Origin: Paracoccaceae bacterium
GTDB lineage: Bacteria > Pseudomonadota > Alphaproteobacteria > Rhodobacterales > Rhodobacteraceae
DNA length: 53,455 nt
NCBI GenBank assembly: GCA_027492585.1
Contig: JAPUEK010000074.1
Coordinates: forward strand, 1-53,455
Direction of reading: 5' to 3'
The notes under the pieces are model-generated. The model was not told the DNA's origin. It did not search any database and was given only the letters and a program-made list of their open reading frames with translations. Positions 1-8,742 of this stretch are shown in pieces. Both the position numbers and the translations under genes were made by a program. How positions within the stretch are numbered: position 1 is the stretch's first letter; each line of letters starts with the position of its first letter.

Positions 1-39
<39 letters not shown>

Positions 40-72
40 CCCGCCACGGGTCGCACGCCGCGCCAAATGGCC

Positions 73-1431
73 CTAAAGCCCGCCGCCGATGTTCAGCTTG
101 CTGCCATCGCTGAACCGCGACAGGCGGAAACGGCTCAGATCATGGCCGGTCGCATTGCCCGCGACGAGATCGGCCACCACCCGCCCCATCCCCGGCCCGA
201 TGCCGAAGCCATGGCCGCACATGCCCGTGGCGATGACGAGACCCGGGGTCGCCGGCACCCGGTCCACCACCGGCACCACATCGGGGAGCGTGTCGATCAT
301 CCCGGCCCAGGCGCTTTGCACCACCGGGCGGCCGATCTGCGACAGGGCCTCGGCGAAATCGGCCACCATCTCCCGCAGGAAGCGGTCGCTTGGCACGGGG
401 TTGAGGACTCGGACCCGCTCGAAGGGAGAGATCCGGTCGAGCGCCCAGCGCCGCGCGGTCCCCCAGGCGTCCGGGAAGCCCGAAGGCGCCGCCGGATGAA
501 AGGAGGTGGACCGGAAATCCCGTTTCAGAACCGGCAGATAGGTGAAGAAGTTGCGGAAGGCATCCGGGCCGATGAAGAAGTCGTGCCGCTGTGCGGGGGC
601 AATCGTATAGCCGCCATCGGCGCGGCGGCGGAAGGCGAAGCGGTCATCGGCGGCATTGCCGGCAAAGACCTCCGGCATCGGCGCGGTCTGCGCCACGGTG
701 GAGCGCACCAGAAGCTGCGGGATCGCCACGCCCTGCGCCCGCAGGAAAAGCGAGGACCAGGCCCCGCCCGCCACCACCACCTGCGAACAGGCGATGCGCC
801 CGGCTTCCGTCACCACCCCCGCAACGCGCCCCGCGGCCAGATCAAGCCCGCGCACCGCGCAGCCTTCGACCAGCACCGCCCCGCGCCGCACCGCCCCCTG
901 CGCCAGCAGCGGCACCGCCACCCAGGGCTCGGCCCGCGCATCGCTCGCCGTGAACTGCCCGCCGATCCACGGCCCCGAAAGCCCGGTGCGCGCCTGCAGC
1001 CCGGCCTTGTCGAGCATCACCGTATCCACGGCATTGGCGCGGGCATGGGGCAGGAAGGCCTCATATTCCGCCATCTCCGCCTCGCTGCGGGCGAGGTAGA
1101 GCACCCCCTCCTGCCGGAAGCCGAGCGCCTCGCCGAATTCCTCGGCCAGCCCTTTCCAGAGCGCGAGGCTCTCCACCATGATCGGCAATTCGCCGGGATC
1201 GCGGCCCTGCTGGCGCACCCAGCCCCAGTTGCGGCTCGACTGTTCGCCGGCGATGCGGCCTTTCTCGCAGACCACCACCCGCAGCCCACGCTCGGCCAGA
1301 TGCCAGGCGGTCATCACCCCGATGATCCCGCCGCCGATCACCACGACATCGGTTTCGGCCGGAGGCGGGCCGGGATGGCGGATCGCGGTGGCTTCGGAGA
1401 TTGGGAAGGCGGGACCGGAATAGCGGCTCAT
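73..1431 (-). CDS. FAD-dependent amino-acid oxidase-like oxidoreductase (DadA/DAO family)
   Basis: A 452-residue flavoprotein of the glycine/D-amino-acid oxidase fold. Near residue 30 it has the dinucleotide-binding stretch VVVIGGGIIGVMTAWHLAER, and a C-terminal FAD-contacting region with GMCGHGFGIGPGMG. The segment SSRNWGWVRQQGRD after the FAD site is typical of the subgroup annotated as D-amino-acid dehydrogenase or gamma-glutamylputrescine oxidase-like, so the substrate is probably an amino acid or amine, but I cannot name it. The ATG start overlaps the stop of the upstream M20 deacylase (ATGA), so the two are translationally coupled. The pair is divergent from a peptide importer, which suggests catabolism of imported peptide-like or N-acyl amino compounds (inference). 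Confidence 0.85.
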   Translation of the reverse strand: MSRYSGPAFPISEATAIRHPGPPPAETDVVVIGGGIIGVMTAWHLAERGLRVVVCEKGRIAGEQSSRNWGWVRQQGRDPGELPIMVESLALWKGLAEEFGEALGFRQEGVLYLARSEAEMAEYEAFLPHARANAVDTVMLDKAGLQARTGLSGPWIGGQFTASDARAEPWVAVPLLAQGAVRRGAVLVEGCAVRGLDLAAGRVAGVVTEAGRIACSQVVVAGGAWSSLFLRAQGVAIPQLLVRSTVAQTAPMPEVFAGNAADDRFAFRRRADGGYTIAPAQRHDFFIGPDAFRNFFTYLPVLKRDFRSTSFHPAAPSGFPDAWGTARRWALDRISPFERVRVLNPVPSDRFLREMVADFAEALSQIGRPVVQSAWAGMIDTLPDVVPVVDRVPATPGLVIATGMCGHGFGIGPGMGRVVADLVAGNATGHDLSRFRLSRFSDGSKLNIGGGL

Positions 1432-2585
1432 GCCAGCACCTCCAGCAGTGTTTCCATATAGCGCAGCCCGGCCTCGAACTGGGAGACCTCCAGATATTCG
1501 TCGGGCTGATGGGCCTGGGCGATGTCGCCGGGACCGCAGATGACGGCGGAATAGCCCGCCTCCTGGAACTGGCCCGCCTCGGTGCCGTAGCTGACGACGC
1601 CGGTGGCATTGTCGCCGCAAAGCCGCCGGGCCAGCACCTCTGCCGGGCCGCCGTTTTCGGGTTGCAGGCCCGGCACGCGGAAGAAGCGTTCCAGATGCAC
1701 CCCGGCCTCGGGCCGGATCGCCTGCATCCGGGCGGTCAGGCGCGCGGCCTCCCCCTCCACCGCGCGCGCCCAGCGTTCCAGATCCTCCCCCGCGACCACC
1801 CGCATCTCGACGGCAAAGCGGCAATCGGCGGCGGTGATGTTGTTCGCCGTCCCGCCCGCGATCGTGCCGACATGCAGCGTGGTGAAGGGCGGATCGAAGC
1901 TGCCGGCAAGCGGCGTCACCGTCTTCTGCTGGTTTTCCTCGTTGCGCTCGTTCACCCACTGGATGAACCGCGCCGCCTCCATCACCGCCGAGACGCCATA
2001 GGGCAGAAGCGAGGAATGGACCTCGAAGCCCTTCACATGCACCTTGAAGCCGGTGCCGCCCTTGTGGCCGGTGATCACCTTCATCCCCGAAGGCTCGCCG
2101 ATCAGCGCGATTTCCGCCTTGGGCAGGACGCGGCCCATGGTCTCGATCATCGGGGGGGCGCCTGTGCAGCCCAGTTCCTCGTCATAGGAAAGCGCCAGTT
2201 GCAGGGGCCGCGCCACGCCGCGGTGCTGCGCCTCGACCAGAGCCCAGACGGCGAGCGCCACATAGCCCTTCATGTCGCAGGTGCCGCGCCCGTAGAGGCG
2301 GCCGTCGCGTTCAGTCACCACCCAGGGGTCCGAGGTCCAGGCCTGACCCTCGACCGGGACCACATCGGAATGGCCCGACAGCACCACGCCCCCCGCCACC
2401 AGCGGCCCGGCATGGGCCATCAGCGCCGCCTTGCCGCGATCTTCGTTCCAGTGCCGCTCCACCCGGAGGCCATGGGCTTGCAGATAGGCTTCCAGCCAAT
2501 CGACCAGATCGAGGTTCGATGCCGTGCTGATCGTCGGAAAGCCAACCAGCCGGTCGAGCAATTGACGTGGCGTAAGCCGCTCCAT
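1428..2585 (-). CDS. argE: M20 family deacylase, acetylornithine deacetylase-like (ArgE)
   Basis: A 385-residue zinc metallohydrolase of the M20/ArgE-DapE family, which removes the acyl group from N-acyl amino acids such as N-acetylornithine. Visible family motifs are SGHSDVVP (first metal His), GRGTCDMKG (bridging Asp), SYDEELGCTGA (catalytic Glu pair) and a C-terminal CGPGDIAQAHQPDEY (last metal His). I chose the ATG at 2585 because an AAGGGGG ribosome-binding site lies 8 bases upstream; an in-frame ATG 24 bases earlier has none. It is the first gene of a two-gene operon with the FAD oxidoreductase. Proteobacterial ArgE paralogues next to transporters often act on other N-acyl amino acids, so the arginine role is not assured. 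Confidence 0.88.
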   Translation of the reverse strand: MERLTPRQLLDRLVGFPTISTASNLDLVDWLEAYLQAHGLRVERHWNEDRGKAALMAHAGPLVAGGVVLSGHSDVVPVEGQAWTSDPWVVTERDGRLYGRGTCDMKGYVALAVWALVEAQHRGVARPLQLALSYDEELGCTGAPPMIETMGRVLPKAEIALIGEPSGMKVITGHKGGTGFKVHVKGFEVHSSLLPYGVSAVMEAARFIQWVNERNEENQQKTVTPLAGSFDPPFTTLHVGTIAGGTANNITAADCRFAVEMRVVAGEDLERWARAVEGEAARLTARMQAIRPEAGVHLERFFRVPGLQPENGGPAEVLARRLCGDNATGVVSYGTEAGQFQEAGYSAVICGPGDIAQAHQPDEYLEVSQFEAGLRYMETLLEVLA

Positions 2586-2737
2586 GGCGCGGACCCCCTT
2601 CTGTCCCATATCTTGCGGGCGAAGGTGGAGCCGCCCACGATCCCTGTCAATGGCACATGGCGTTTCGCTGCGGGGGGAAGAATTGCCCTGCCGATCCTGC
2701 CGGATGGTATGGTTTCCTATCCGTCAGCCTCAGAAAA

Positions 2738-2759
2738 TCAGGATTGCTAGGAATCCTGA
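2738..2759. promoter_or_regulatory. Palindromic operator candidate in divergent promoter region
   Basis: TCAGGATT and AATCCTGA form a perfect 8-bp inverted repeat with a 6-base centre. It lies in the 261-bp region between the divergent deacylase/oxidoreductase operon and the peptide importer operon. The position and symmetry suit a dimeric repressor or activator controlling both directions. No regulator gene is adjacent. The rest of the intergenic region is relatively A-rich up to the ATPase start, with a GGGGAG ribosome-binding site. Confidence 0.45.
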
Positions 2760-2846
2760 AATCGGAAAGACTGCAAGGGCAAACGGACCGGCAACGACCG
2801 GGACGACAAAAAGAATAAAGAATAACAAAGACCTGGGGAGTTACAT

Positions 2847-3863
2847 ATGCCCGATGGGGCTGCGCCCGTCCTCGATGTCCGGGGGCTGACGACCGTATTC
2901 CGCACACGCGGCGGAGAGGTCCATGCCGTCAACTCCGTCTCTTTCCACCTGCAAAGGGGGGAAGTGCTGGGTGTGGTCGGCGAGAGCGGCTCGGGCAAGT
3001 CGGTGACGATGATGTCGCTGATCGGTCTTCTCCCCTCTCCCCCCGCCGATGTGCGCGCCGGCGAAGTGATGCTCGGCGAGCGGGATCTGTTGAAAATCAG
3101 CGCCGATGACCTGCGCGATGTGCGCGGGGCCAGGGTGGGTTTCGTCTTTCAGGACCCGATGACCAGCCTCAACCCGGTCTTCACCGTCGGCAACCAGATC
3201 GCCGAGCCGCTGATCCGCCACATGGGCATGAGCAGGGCGCAGGCCGACGCGCGGGCGGTGGAGCTTCTGGAGCTGGTGGGCATCCCCGATGCCAGGCGCC
3301 GGCTCAAGTCCTATCCGCACCAGTTTTCCGGCGGGATGCGGCAAAGGGTGATGATCGCCATAGCACTCGCCTGCGACCCCGATGTGCTGATCGCGGATGA
3401 ACCGACCACCGCGCTCGATGTGACCATCCAGGCCCAGATCCTCGAACTGGTGAAGGACCTGCGCCGGAAGCTCGGCATGGCGATCATCTGGATCACCCAT
3501 GACCTCGGCGTGATCGCCGCCATCGCCGACCGGGTGATGGTGATGTACGGCGGGCAGGTGGTGGAACATGCCCCGGTCAAGGACCTCTTCGCGCGGCCGC
3601 AACACCCCTATACGCGGGCGCTCCTGAAGACGATCCCCTCCCTCTCCGGCCAGCGGGAGGCGCGGTTGCAGGTGATCGAGGGCCAGCCGCCGATCCTGAC
3701 CGCCCCCCCCGCCGCCTGCCCCTTCCGCGCCCGCTGCGCCCATGCCTTCGCGCGGTGTGCCGAGGAAAACCCCGCCCGCCGCAGCACCGATGGCGCGCCG
3801 GTCGGGCTTGGCCATGATGTCGCCTGCCACTGGTCGCCCGCAGCGGAGACCGCCCATGCTTGA
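2847..3863 (+). CDS. Oligopeptide/dipeptide ABC transporter ATP-binding protein (DppD/OppD type)
   Basis: A 338-residue cytoplasmic ATPase that powers peptide import with the second ATPase downstream. Walker A is GESGSGKS (about residue 48), the Q-loop is [12 protein letters not shown], the signature is FSGGMRQR, Walker B is [12 protein letters not shown], and the switch His is in WITHDLG. The C-terminal oligo_HPY extension carries the Cys-rich [14 protein letters not shown] region found in OppD/DppD proteins. A GGGGAG site precedes the ATG. It is the first gene of a five-gene operon and overlaps the next gene by 8 bp. Substrate specificity cannot be read from the ATPase. Confidence 0.93.
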   Translation: MPDGAAPVLDVRGLTTVFRTRGGEVHAVNSVSFHLQRGEVLGVVGESGSGKSVTMMSLIGLLPSPPADVRAGEVMLGERDLLKISADDLRDVRGARVGFVFQDPMTSLNPVFTVGNQIAEPLIRHMGMSRAQADARAVELLELVGIPDARRRLKSYPHQFSGGMRQRVMIAIALACDPDVLIADEPTTALDVTIQAQILELVKDLRRKLGMAIIWITHDLGVIAAIADRVMVMYGGQVVEHAPVKDLFARPQHPYTRALLKTIPSLSGQREARLQVIEGQPPILTAPPAACPFRARCAHAFARCAEENPARRSTDGAPVGLGHDVACHWSPAAETAHA

Positions 3864-4905
3864 CGCCCTCCCCGCTCCGCTCGTTCAGGTCGAGGACCTG
3901 AAGATGTATTTCCCGATCCACACCGGCCTTCTGCGCCGCCATACCGGCGATGTGAAAGCCGTGGACGGGGTGAGCTTTTCCATCCCCGCGGGCGAAACGC
4001 TCGGCCTTGTCGGCGAAAGCGGCTGCGGCAAATCCACCGTGGGCCGCGCGCTTCTGCGGCTTTACGAGGTGACGGGGGGCCGCGTGGTCATTGACGGCGA
4101 GGATGTCGCCGCCCTCGCCCCCGAGGCGCTGCGAAAAAAGCGCCCGACGATGCAGATGGTTTTCCAGGACCCGCAGGCGAGCCTCAACCCCCGCATGTCG
4201 GTGGCCGCCATCATCGCCGAGCCGCTGGACGAACACACCCCGCTCAGCCGCGCGCAGAAACTGGAGCGGGTTTATGAGCTGATGGATGCCGTGGGGCTCA
4301 ACCGCCGCTTCGCCAACCGCTTTCCGCATGAATTTTCCGGCGGCCAGCGCCAGCGCATCGGCATCGCCCGCGCCCTTGCGCTGAACCCGAAGTTCATCGT
4401 CTGCGACGAGCCGATCGCGGCGCTCGATGTCTCGATCCAGGCGCAGGTGGTGAACCTGCTGGAGGATTTGCAGACCCGGCTCGGGCTGACCTATCTTTTC
4501 ATCAGCCATGACCTGTCGATGGTGCGCCACATCGCCGACCGGGTGGCGGTGATGTATCTCGGCCGGATCGCGGAGCTGTCGCCGCGCGACGCGCTCTACG
4601 ACCGCCCGCTGCACCCCTACGCCGAGGCGCTGCTGTCGGCGGTGAACGAGCCGGACCCGAACCGCGCCCGGCGCGCGCGGATCATCCTGAAGGGCGATGT
4701 CCCCTCCCCCGCCAATCCGCCGCAAGGCTGCAATTTCTGCACCCGCTGCCCGAAGGTCTTCGACCTGTGCCGCGCGGTGAAACCCGACCTGACCGAGGTG
4801 GAACCGGGGCGTCATGTCGCCTGCCATCTCTTCAGCAAACCGCCGGCCGGAACAACCGGACCGCGCGAGGCCACAGAGCACAACCAACAAGGAGTGACCC
4901 AATGA
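3856..4905 (+). CDS. Oligopeptide/dipeptide ABC transporter ATP-binding protein (DppF/OppF type)
   Basis: A 349-residue partner ATPase of the importer. Walker A is GESGCGKST, the Q-loop is [12 protein letters not shown], the signature [15 protein letters not shown] is the canonical OppF form, and Walker B is [12 protein letters not shown]. The C-terminal oligo_HPY region has four cysteines ([14 protein letters not shown]). The ATG lies inside the last codons of the preceding ATPase (8-bp overlap), and its own TGA overlaps the ATG of the binding protein. The three genes are therefore translationally coupled. Confidence 0.93.
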   Translation: MLDALPAPLVQVEDLKMYFPIHTGLLRRHTGDVKAVDGVSFSIPAGETLGLVGESGCGKSTVGRALLRLYEVTGGRVVIDGEDVAALAPEALRKKRPTMQMVFQDPQASLNPRMSVAAIIAEPLDEHTPLSRAQKLERVYELMDAVGLNRRFANRFPHEFSGGQRQRIGIARALALNPKFIVCDEPIAALDVSIQAQVVNLLEDLQTRLGLTYLFISHDLSMVRHIADRVAVMYLGRIAELSPRDALYDRPLHPYAEALLSAVNEPDPNRARRARIILKGDVPSPANPPQGCNFCTRCPKVFDLCRAVKPDLTEVEPGRHVACHLFSKPPAGTTGPREATEHNQQGVTQ

Positions 4906-6605
4906 AACTGAGAACCGCGCTTCTGGGCGCCGCAGCGGCCTTCGCGCTCGCTCCGGCGGCCTTTGCAGAACGTGGCGCCGACGGCCATGTCAACGTGCTC
5001 TACTGGCAGGCGCCCTCGACGCTGAACCCCTATCTGTCCTCCGGCACCAAGGATGTGGAGGCTTCCTCGCTGGTGCTCGAAGGGCTCGCCGGCTTCAACG
5101 AAAAGGGTGAGGTCATCGCCCGTCTGGCCGAAGCCGTGCCGACGGTGGACAACGGCGGCGTCTCCGCCGACCTGACCTCCATCACCTGGAAGCTGAAGCC
5201 GGGCCTTCTGTGGTCCGATGGCAGCCCCGTGACCTCGAAGGATGCCAAGTTCACCTATGAATACTGCACCCATCCCGAAGGCGGCTGCGCGCAGGCGGCA
5301 CGCTATGAAGGCATCGCCTCGGTCGAGACGCCGGATGACCTGACCGTCAAGGTCACCTTCACCGGGCCGAAACCGAACCCCTATCAGGCCTTCGTCGGCG
5401 CCACCTCCCCGATCCTGCAGGCGGCGCAATTCGCCAACTGCCTTGGCGCTGCGGCCTCTTCCTGCACCGAGCAGAACTTCATGCCGATCGGCACCGGCCC
5501 GTTCAAGGTCACGGAATTCAAGACCAATGACGTGATCAGCCTCGAAGCCAACCCGAACTACCGCGATCCGGCCAAGCCCGCTTTCGCCACGATGACGCTG
5601 AAAGGCGGCGGCGACGCGCAGGCCGCGGCCCGCGCCGTCATGGAAACCGGCGAATTCGACTATGCCTGGAACACCCAGATCAACCCCGAACAGCAGACCG
5701 CCATGGCGGCCGGCGGCAAAGGCGTCTTCGTGAACGGCTTCGGCACGCTGGTCGAGCGGATCGAGATGAACATGACCGACCCCGATCCGGCCCTTGCGGA
5801 AGGCGAGCGTTCGACCACCAAGCACGCCCACCCGATCCTGTCGGACATCAACGTGCGGAAGGCGCTGTCGATGGCCATCGACCGGCAGACGCTGGTGGAT
5901 GTGGGCTACGGCACCGCCGGCCGCGCCACCTGCAACCTCGTCCCCGCGCCGGAGATGTTCGCCTCCGACAACACCGGCTGCATCCCGCAGGATCTGGAAG
6001 GGGCCAAGGCGCTTCTGGAAACCGCCGGCTGGAAGGACAGCGACGGCGACGGCATCCGCGACAAGGACGGCAAGAAGCTGCACATCCTCTATCAATCCTC
6101 GACCAACCCGGTGCGTCAGGACTTCCAGGCGCTCGTCAAGGGCTGGTGGAACGAGATCGGCGTGGAAGTGGAATTGAAGAACGTCGATGCTTCGGTGTTC
6201 TTCGGCGGGGATGCGGGTTCGCCCGACACCTTCCAGAAGTTCTATGCCGATGTGGAGATGTATGCCAACAACTTCGACGGCACCGATCCCGAACCCTATC
6301 TGGCGCAATATCTCTGCGACAAGATCCCCGGCCCGGACAACCAGTGGCAGGGCGAGAACGTCAACCGCTTCTGCGACCCGGCCTATGACGCGCTCGTCAA
6401 GGAACTGTCCGTCACCGCCGACATGTCCAAGCGCGGCGAGATCGCCAAGAAGCTGAACGACATGCTGACCAAGGACAGCTTCGTCGTGGTGCCGCTGGTG
6501 GATCGCGGCCGTCTGTCGGCGGCCTCGAACTCGCTCGGCGGCGTGGTGCTGAACACCTGGGACACCGAGCTGTGGAACGCCCAGGACTGGTTCCGCGTGA
6601 AGTAA
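4902..6605 (+). CDS. Peptide ABC transporter substrate-binding protein (SBP_bac_5)
   Basis: A 567-residue periplasmic binding protein of the DppA/OppA cluster C. The N terminus is a clear Sec signal peptide ([20 protein letters not shown], cleavage near AFA-ER). The mature start [19 protein letters not shown] and the [18 protein letters not shown] region are hallmarks of the family. Around residue 380 the segment [14 protein letters not shown] resembles a calcium-binding DxDxDG loop, which recurs in this family. A GGAG site sits 5 bases before the ATG. It is followed by a perfect hairpin (6618-6644) before the permease genes. The ligand is unknown: peptide, nickel chelate or glycoside are all possible in this fold. 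Confidence 0.93.
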   Translation: MKLRTALLGAAAAFALAPAAFAERGADGHVNVLYWQAPSTLNPYLSSGTKDVEASSLVLEGLAGFNEKGEVIARLAEAVPTVDNGGVSADLTSITWKLKPGLLWSDGSPVTSKDAKFTYEYCTHPEGGCAQAARYEGIASVETPDDLTVKVTFTGPKPNPYQAFVGATSPILQAAQFANCLGAAASSCTEQNFMPIGTGPFKVTEFKTNDVISLEANPNYRDPAKPAFATMTLKGGGDAQAAARAVMETGEFDYAWNTQINPEQQTAMAAGGKGVFVNGFGTLVERIEMNMTDPDPALAEGERSTTKHAHPILSDINVRKALSMAIDRQTLVDVGYGTAGRATCNLVPAPEMFASDNTGCIPQDLEGAKALLETAGWKDSDGDGIRDKDGKKLHILYQSSTNPVRQDFQALVKGWWNEIGVEVELKNVDASVFFGGDAGSPDTFQKFYADVEMYANNFDGTDPEPYLAQYLCDKIPGPDNQWQGENVNRFCDPAYDALVKELSVTADMSKRGEIAKKLNDMLTKDSFVVVPLVDRGRLSAASNSLGGVVLNTWDTELWNAQDWFRVK

Positions 6606-6617
6606 GGGCTTGCCCTC

Positions 6618-6644
6618 GCAGGATGGGCCAGACGCCCATCCTGC
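6618..6644 (+). terminator. Intercistronic hairpin between binding protein and permease genes
   Basis: GCAGGATGGGC and GCCCATCCTGC form a perfect 11-bp stem with a 5-base loop, 12 bases after the binding-protein stop and about 55 bases before the permease start. It is followed by ACCTTTCCCC, a poor U-tract. Partial termination or 3'-end protection at this point would give the excess of binding protein over permease usual in such operons (inference). The GGATGGGC...GCCCATCC core recurs at 10176-10196. Confidence 0.7.
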
Positions 6645-6699
6645 ACCTTTCCCCAAGATTGCAGATCCCGAAACGGACTGCCGGTCCGAGGCAATGCCC

Positions 6700-7707
6700 A
6701 TGCTCACCTATACGCTGAGACGGCTTTTACTGGCCATCCCGACGCTTCTGCTCATCAGCCTTGCGATCTTCCTGCTGGTCGATCTCGCCCCCGGCTCGCC
6801 GGCCTCCGAGATTCCGCTGACGGTCCCGCCCGAGGTCAAGGCCAAGATCCTCGAAGCCATGGGGGTCAACCAGCCGGTCTGGGTGCGCTACGTGCTTTGG
6901 CTGAAACAGTTTTTCGTGGTGGAACCGCTGGTCGGCTGGGACAGCCTCTTCGGCACCCATTATTCCGAGGGGATGCAGCGCATCATCTCCTACCAGTCGC
7001 GCGCGCCGGTCTTCACCACCATCGGCCAGCGGATCCCCCAGACGCTGACGGTGATCGGATCGGCCTATGCCATCGGCATCCTGATCGCCCTGCCCATCGG
7101 CATCTATTCGGCCTACCGGCAATATTCGTGGTTCGACCAGCTCGGCACCTTCATCGCCATGGTCGGCTATTCCGTGCCGACCTTCTTCACCGGCGTCCTG
7201 CTGATCGTGATCTTCTCGGTCAATCTCGGCTGGTTCCCCTCGATCTACGACACCACGCTGAAGGTGGTGGACTGGGCGAGCTTCTGGAAGCAGGTCCACC
7301 AGATGGCCCTGCCCGTCACCGTGCTGGCGCTGTTCAACGCCGCAGAGATCAGCCGCTACACCCGGTCGTCCATGCTGGAAAACCTGAGCCAGGATTACGT
7401 CCGCACCGCACGGGCGAAGGGCATGACCGAGCGGACCGTGGTGCTGAAGCATGTGCTGCGGAATTCTCTGATCCCGGTGGTGACGATCATCGCGCTCGGG
7501 ATGCCGACGATCTTCGGCGGCGCGATCATCACCGAGCAGGTGTTCAAGGTGAACGGCATTGGTGCTGCGCTGATCGGGGCGATCCACGGCAACGACCTGC
7601 CGATGGTGCAGACGCTGACCTTCATCTTCGCCACGCTGATCGTGCTCTTCAACCTCGTCGCCGATGTGCTTTACGGCTTCCTTGACCCGAGGATCCGCTA
7701 TGACTGA
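6700..7707 (+). CDS. Peptide ABC transporter permease (DppB/OppB type)
   Basis: A 335-residue inner-membrane permease. The N-terminal LTYTLRRLLLAIPTLLLISL helix is typical of DppB. The EAA coupling loop is visible as YVRTARAKGMTERTVVLKHVLRN, which contacts the ATPases. The C terminus ends in GFLDPRIRYD, another DppB hallmark. I chose ATG 6700 because GAGG lies 8 bases upstream; an in-frame ATG at 6694 is too close to it. The gene overlaps the next permease by 8 bp. About six transmembrane segments can be seen. Confidence 0.92.
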   Translation: MLTYTLRRLLLAIPTLLLISLAIFLLVDLAPGSPASEIPLTVPPEVKAKILEAMGVNQPVWVRYVLWLKQFFVVEPLVGWDSLFGTHYSEGMQRIISYQSRAPVFTTIGQRIPQTLTVIGSAYAIGILIALPIGIYSAYRQYSWFDQLGTFIAMVGYSVPTFFTGVLLIVIFSVNLGWFPSIYDTTLKVVDWASFWKQVHQMALPVTVLALFNAAEISRYTRSSMLENLSQDYVRTARAKGMTERTVVLKHVLRNSLIPVVTIIALGMPTIFGGAIITEQVFKVNGIGAALIGAIHGNDLPMVQTLTFIFATLIVLFNLVADVLYGFLDPRIRYD

Positions 7708-8629
7708 CATTTCGACCGCTACCGGGCTGCAAGCCCCCCGGAGCCTCCGGCGCGATGTCTGGGACCAGTTCCGCAGCCACAAGGGCGCCATGGCGGGGCT
7801 GATCGTGCTCCTGCTCCTCGTGGCCTTCGTGGTGATCGGCCCGATGATCTGGCGGCTCGACGGCTCCGCCGTGAACCCCGATGCCGCCGCGATGATCAAG
7901 GGCCGCAACAAGGGTCCGAGCTGGGCGCATCCCCTCGGCACCGACCAGCTTGCCCGCGACATGCTCGCCCGGCTGATGGCGGGGGGAAAGGTCTCGCTTG
8001 CCGTAGGAATGGTGGCGATGTTCATCTCCATGACCATCGGCACGCTGATCGGGGTGCTTGCCGGCTATTTCCGGCGGCTCGACGGGGTGCTGATGCGGAT
8101 GACGGACCTCTTCCTCGCCCTGCCGCTGCTGCCCCTGCTGCTCGTCATGGTCATGCTGTTCCGCGATGCCCTCGCTCGCAGCCTCGGGCCGGAGGCGGGA
8201 ACCTTCCTGCTCATCGTCTTCGCCATCGGCATGACAAGCTGGATGCAGGCAGCGCGCATCGTGCGCGGTCAGGTGCTGGCGATCAAGGAAAGGGAGTTCG
8301 TCCTTGCCGCCCGGTCCATCGGCACGCCGGCGCGGCGGATCATCCTGCGCCATATCCTGCCGAACGTGGTCTCCTCGGTGATGGTGGCCGCAACGCTGGG
8401 CATCGCGGGGGCGATCATCACGGAATCGGTGCTGAGCTTCCTCGGCCTCGGATTCCCGCCGGATTTCCCGACCTGGGGGCGGCTTCTCTATGACGGGGTG
8501 GAATACATGCAGCTCTACCCCGCCCGCGTCGTCTATCCCGGCCTTGCCATCTCGCTGACCGTGCTGTCGGTCAACTATATCGGCGACGGGCTGCGCGATG
8601 CGCTCGACCCGAGAATCCGGGGGCGGTGA
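7700..8629 (+). CDS. Peptide ABC transporter permease (DppC/OppC type)
   Basis: A 309-residue permease partner. An N-terminal cytoplasmic stretch with RRDVWDQFRSHKGAMAGL precedes the first membrane helix. The periplasmic loop has the DppC-typical HPLGTDQLARDMLARLM. The EAA loop is EFVLAARSIGTPARRIILRHILPN, and the end GDGLRDALDPRIRGR is diagnostic. It is the last gene of the importer operon. Immediately downstream is a large inverted repeat (8635-8719) before a convergent gene. Confidence 0.93.
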   Translation: MTDISTATGLQAPRSLRRDVWDQFRSHKGAMAGLIVLLLLVAFVVIGPMIWRLDGSAVNPDAAAMIKGRNKGPSWAHPLGTDQLARDMLARLMAGGKVSLAVGMVAMFISMTIGTLIGVLAGYFRRLDGVLMRMTDLFLALPLLPLLLVMVMLFRDALARSLGPEAGTFLLIVFAIGMTSWMQAARIVRGQVLAIKEREFVLAARSIGTPARRIILRHILPNVVSSVMVAATLGIAGAIITESVLSFLGLGFPPDFPTWGRLLYDGVEYMQLYPARVVYPGLAISLTVLSVNYIGDGLRDALDPRIRGR

Positions 8630-8634
8630 GGGGT

Positions 8635-8719
8635 TTTCATACTGGTCCAAATATCCCCGCCGGAGGCTCCTGCCGAAGCCGGGGAAGCCTCCGGCGGGGA
8701 TATTTGGACCAGTATGAAA
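8635..8719. repeat. Inverted pair of the 34-nt intergenic repeat (GC ends inward)
   Basis: Two 34-nt arms (8635-8668 and 8686-8719) are perfect inverted copies separated by 17 bases. The unit read 5' to 3' is AGCCTCCGGCGGGGATATTT followed by GGACCAGTATGAAA. The pair fills the space between the convergent permease and DUF3422 genes. A hairpin of this length would serve as a bidirectional terminator, but the sequence belongs to a dispersed repeat family found at about ten sites in this window. Confidence 0.9.
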
Positions 8720-8742
8720 GGCCTGAGCCTCAGCGCAGGTGG

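Noticed and set aside
6605-6700. Riboswitch in the gap between the binding protein and permease genes
   Set aside because: Only one simple hairpin can be drawn, with no conserved multi-helix architecture. A terminator or processing element is sufficient.
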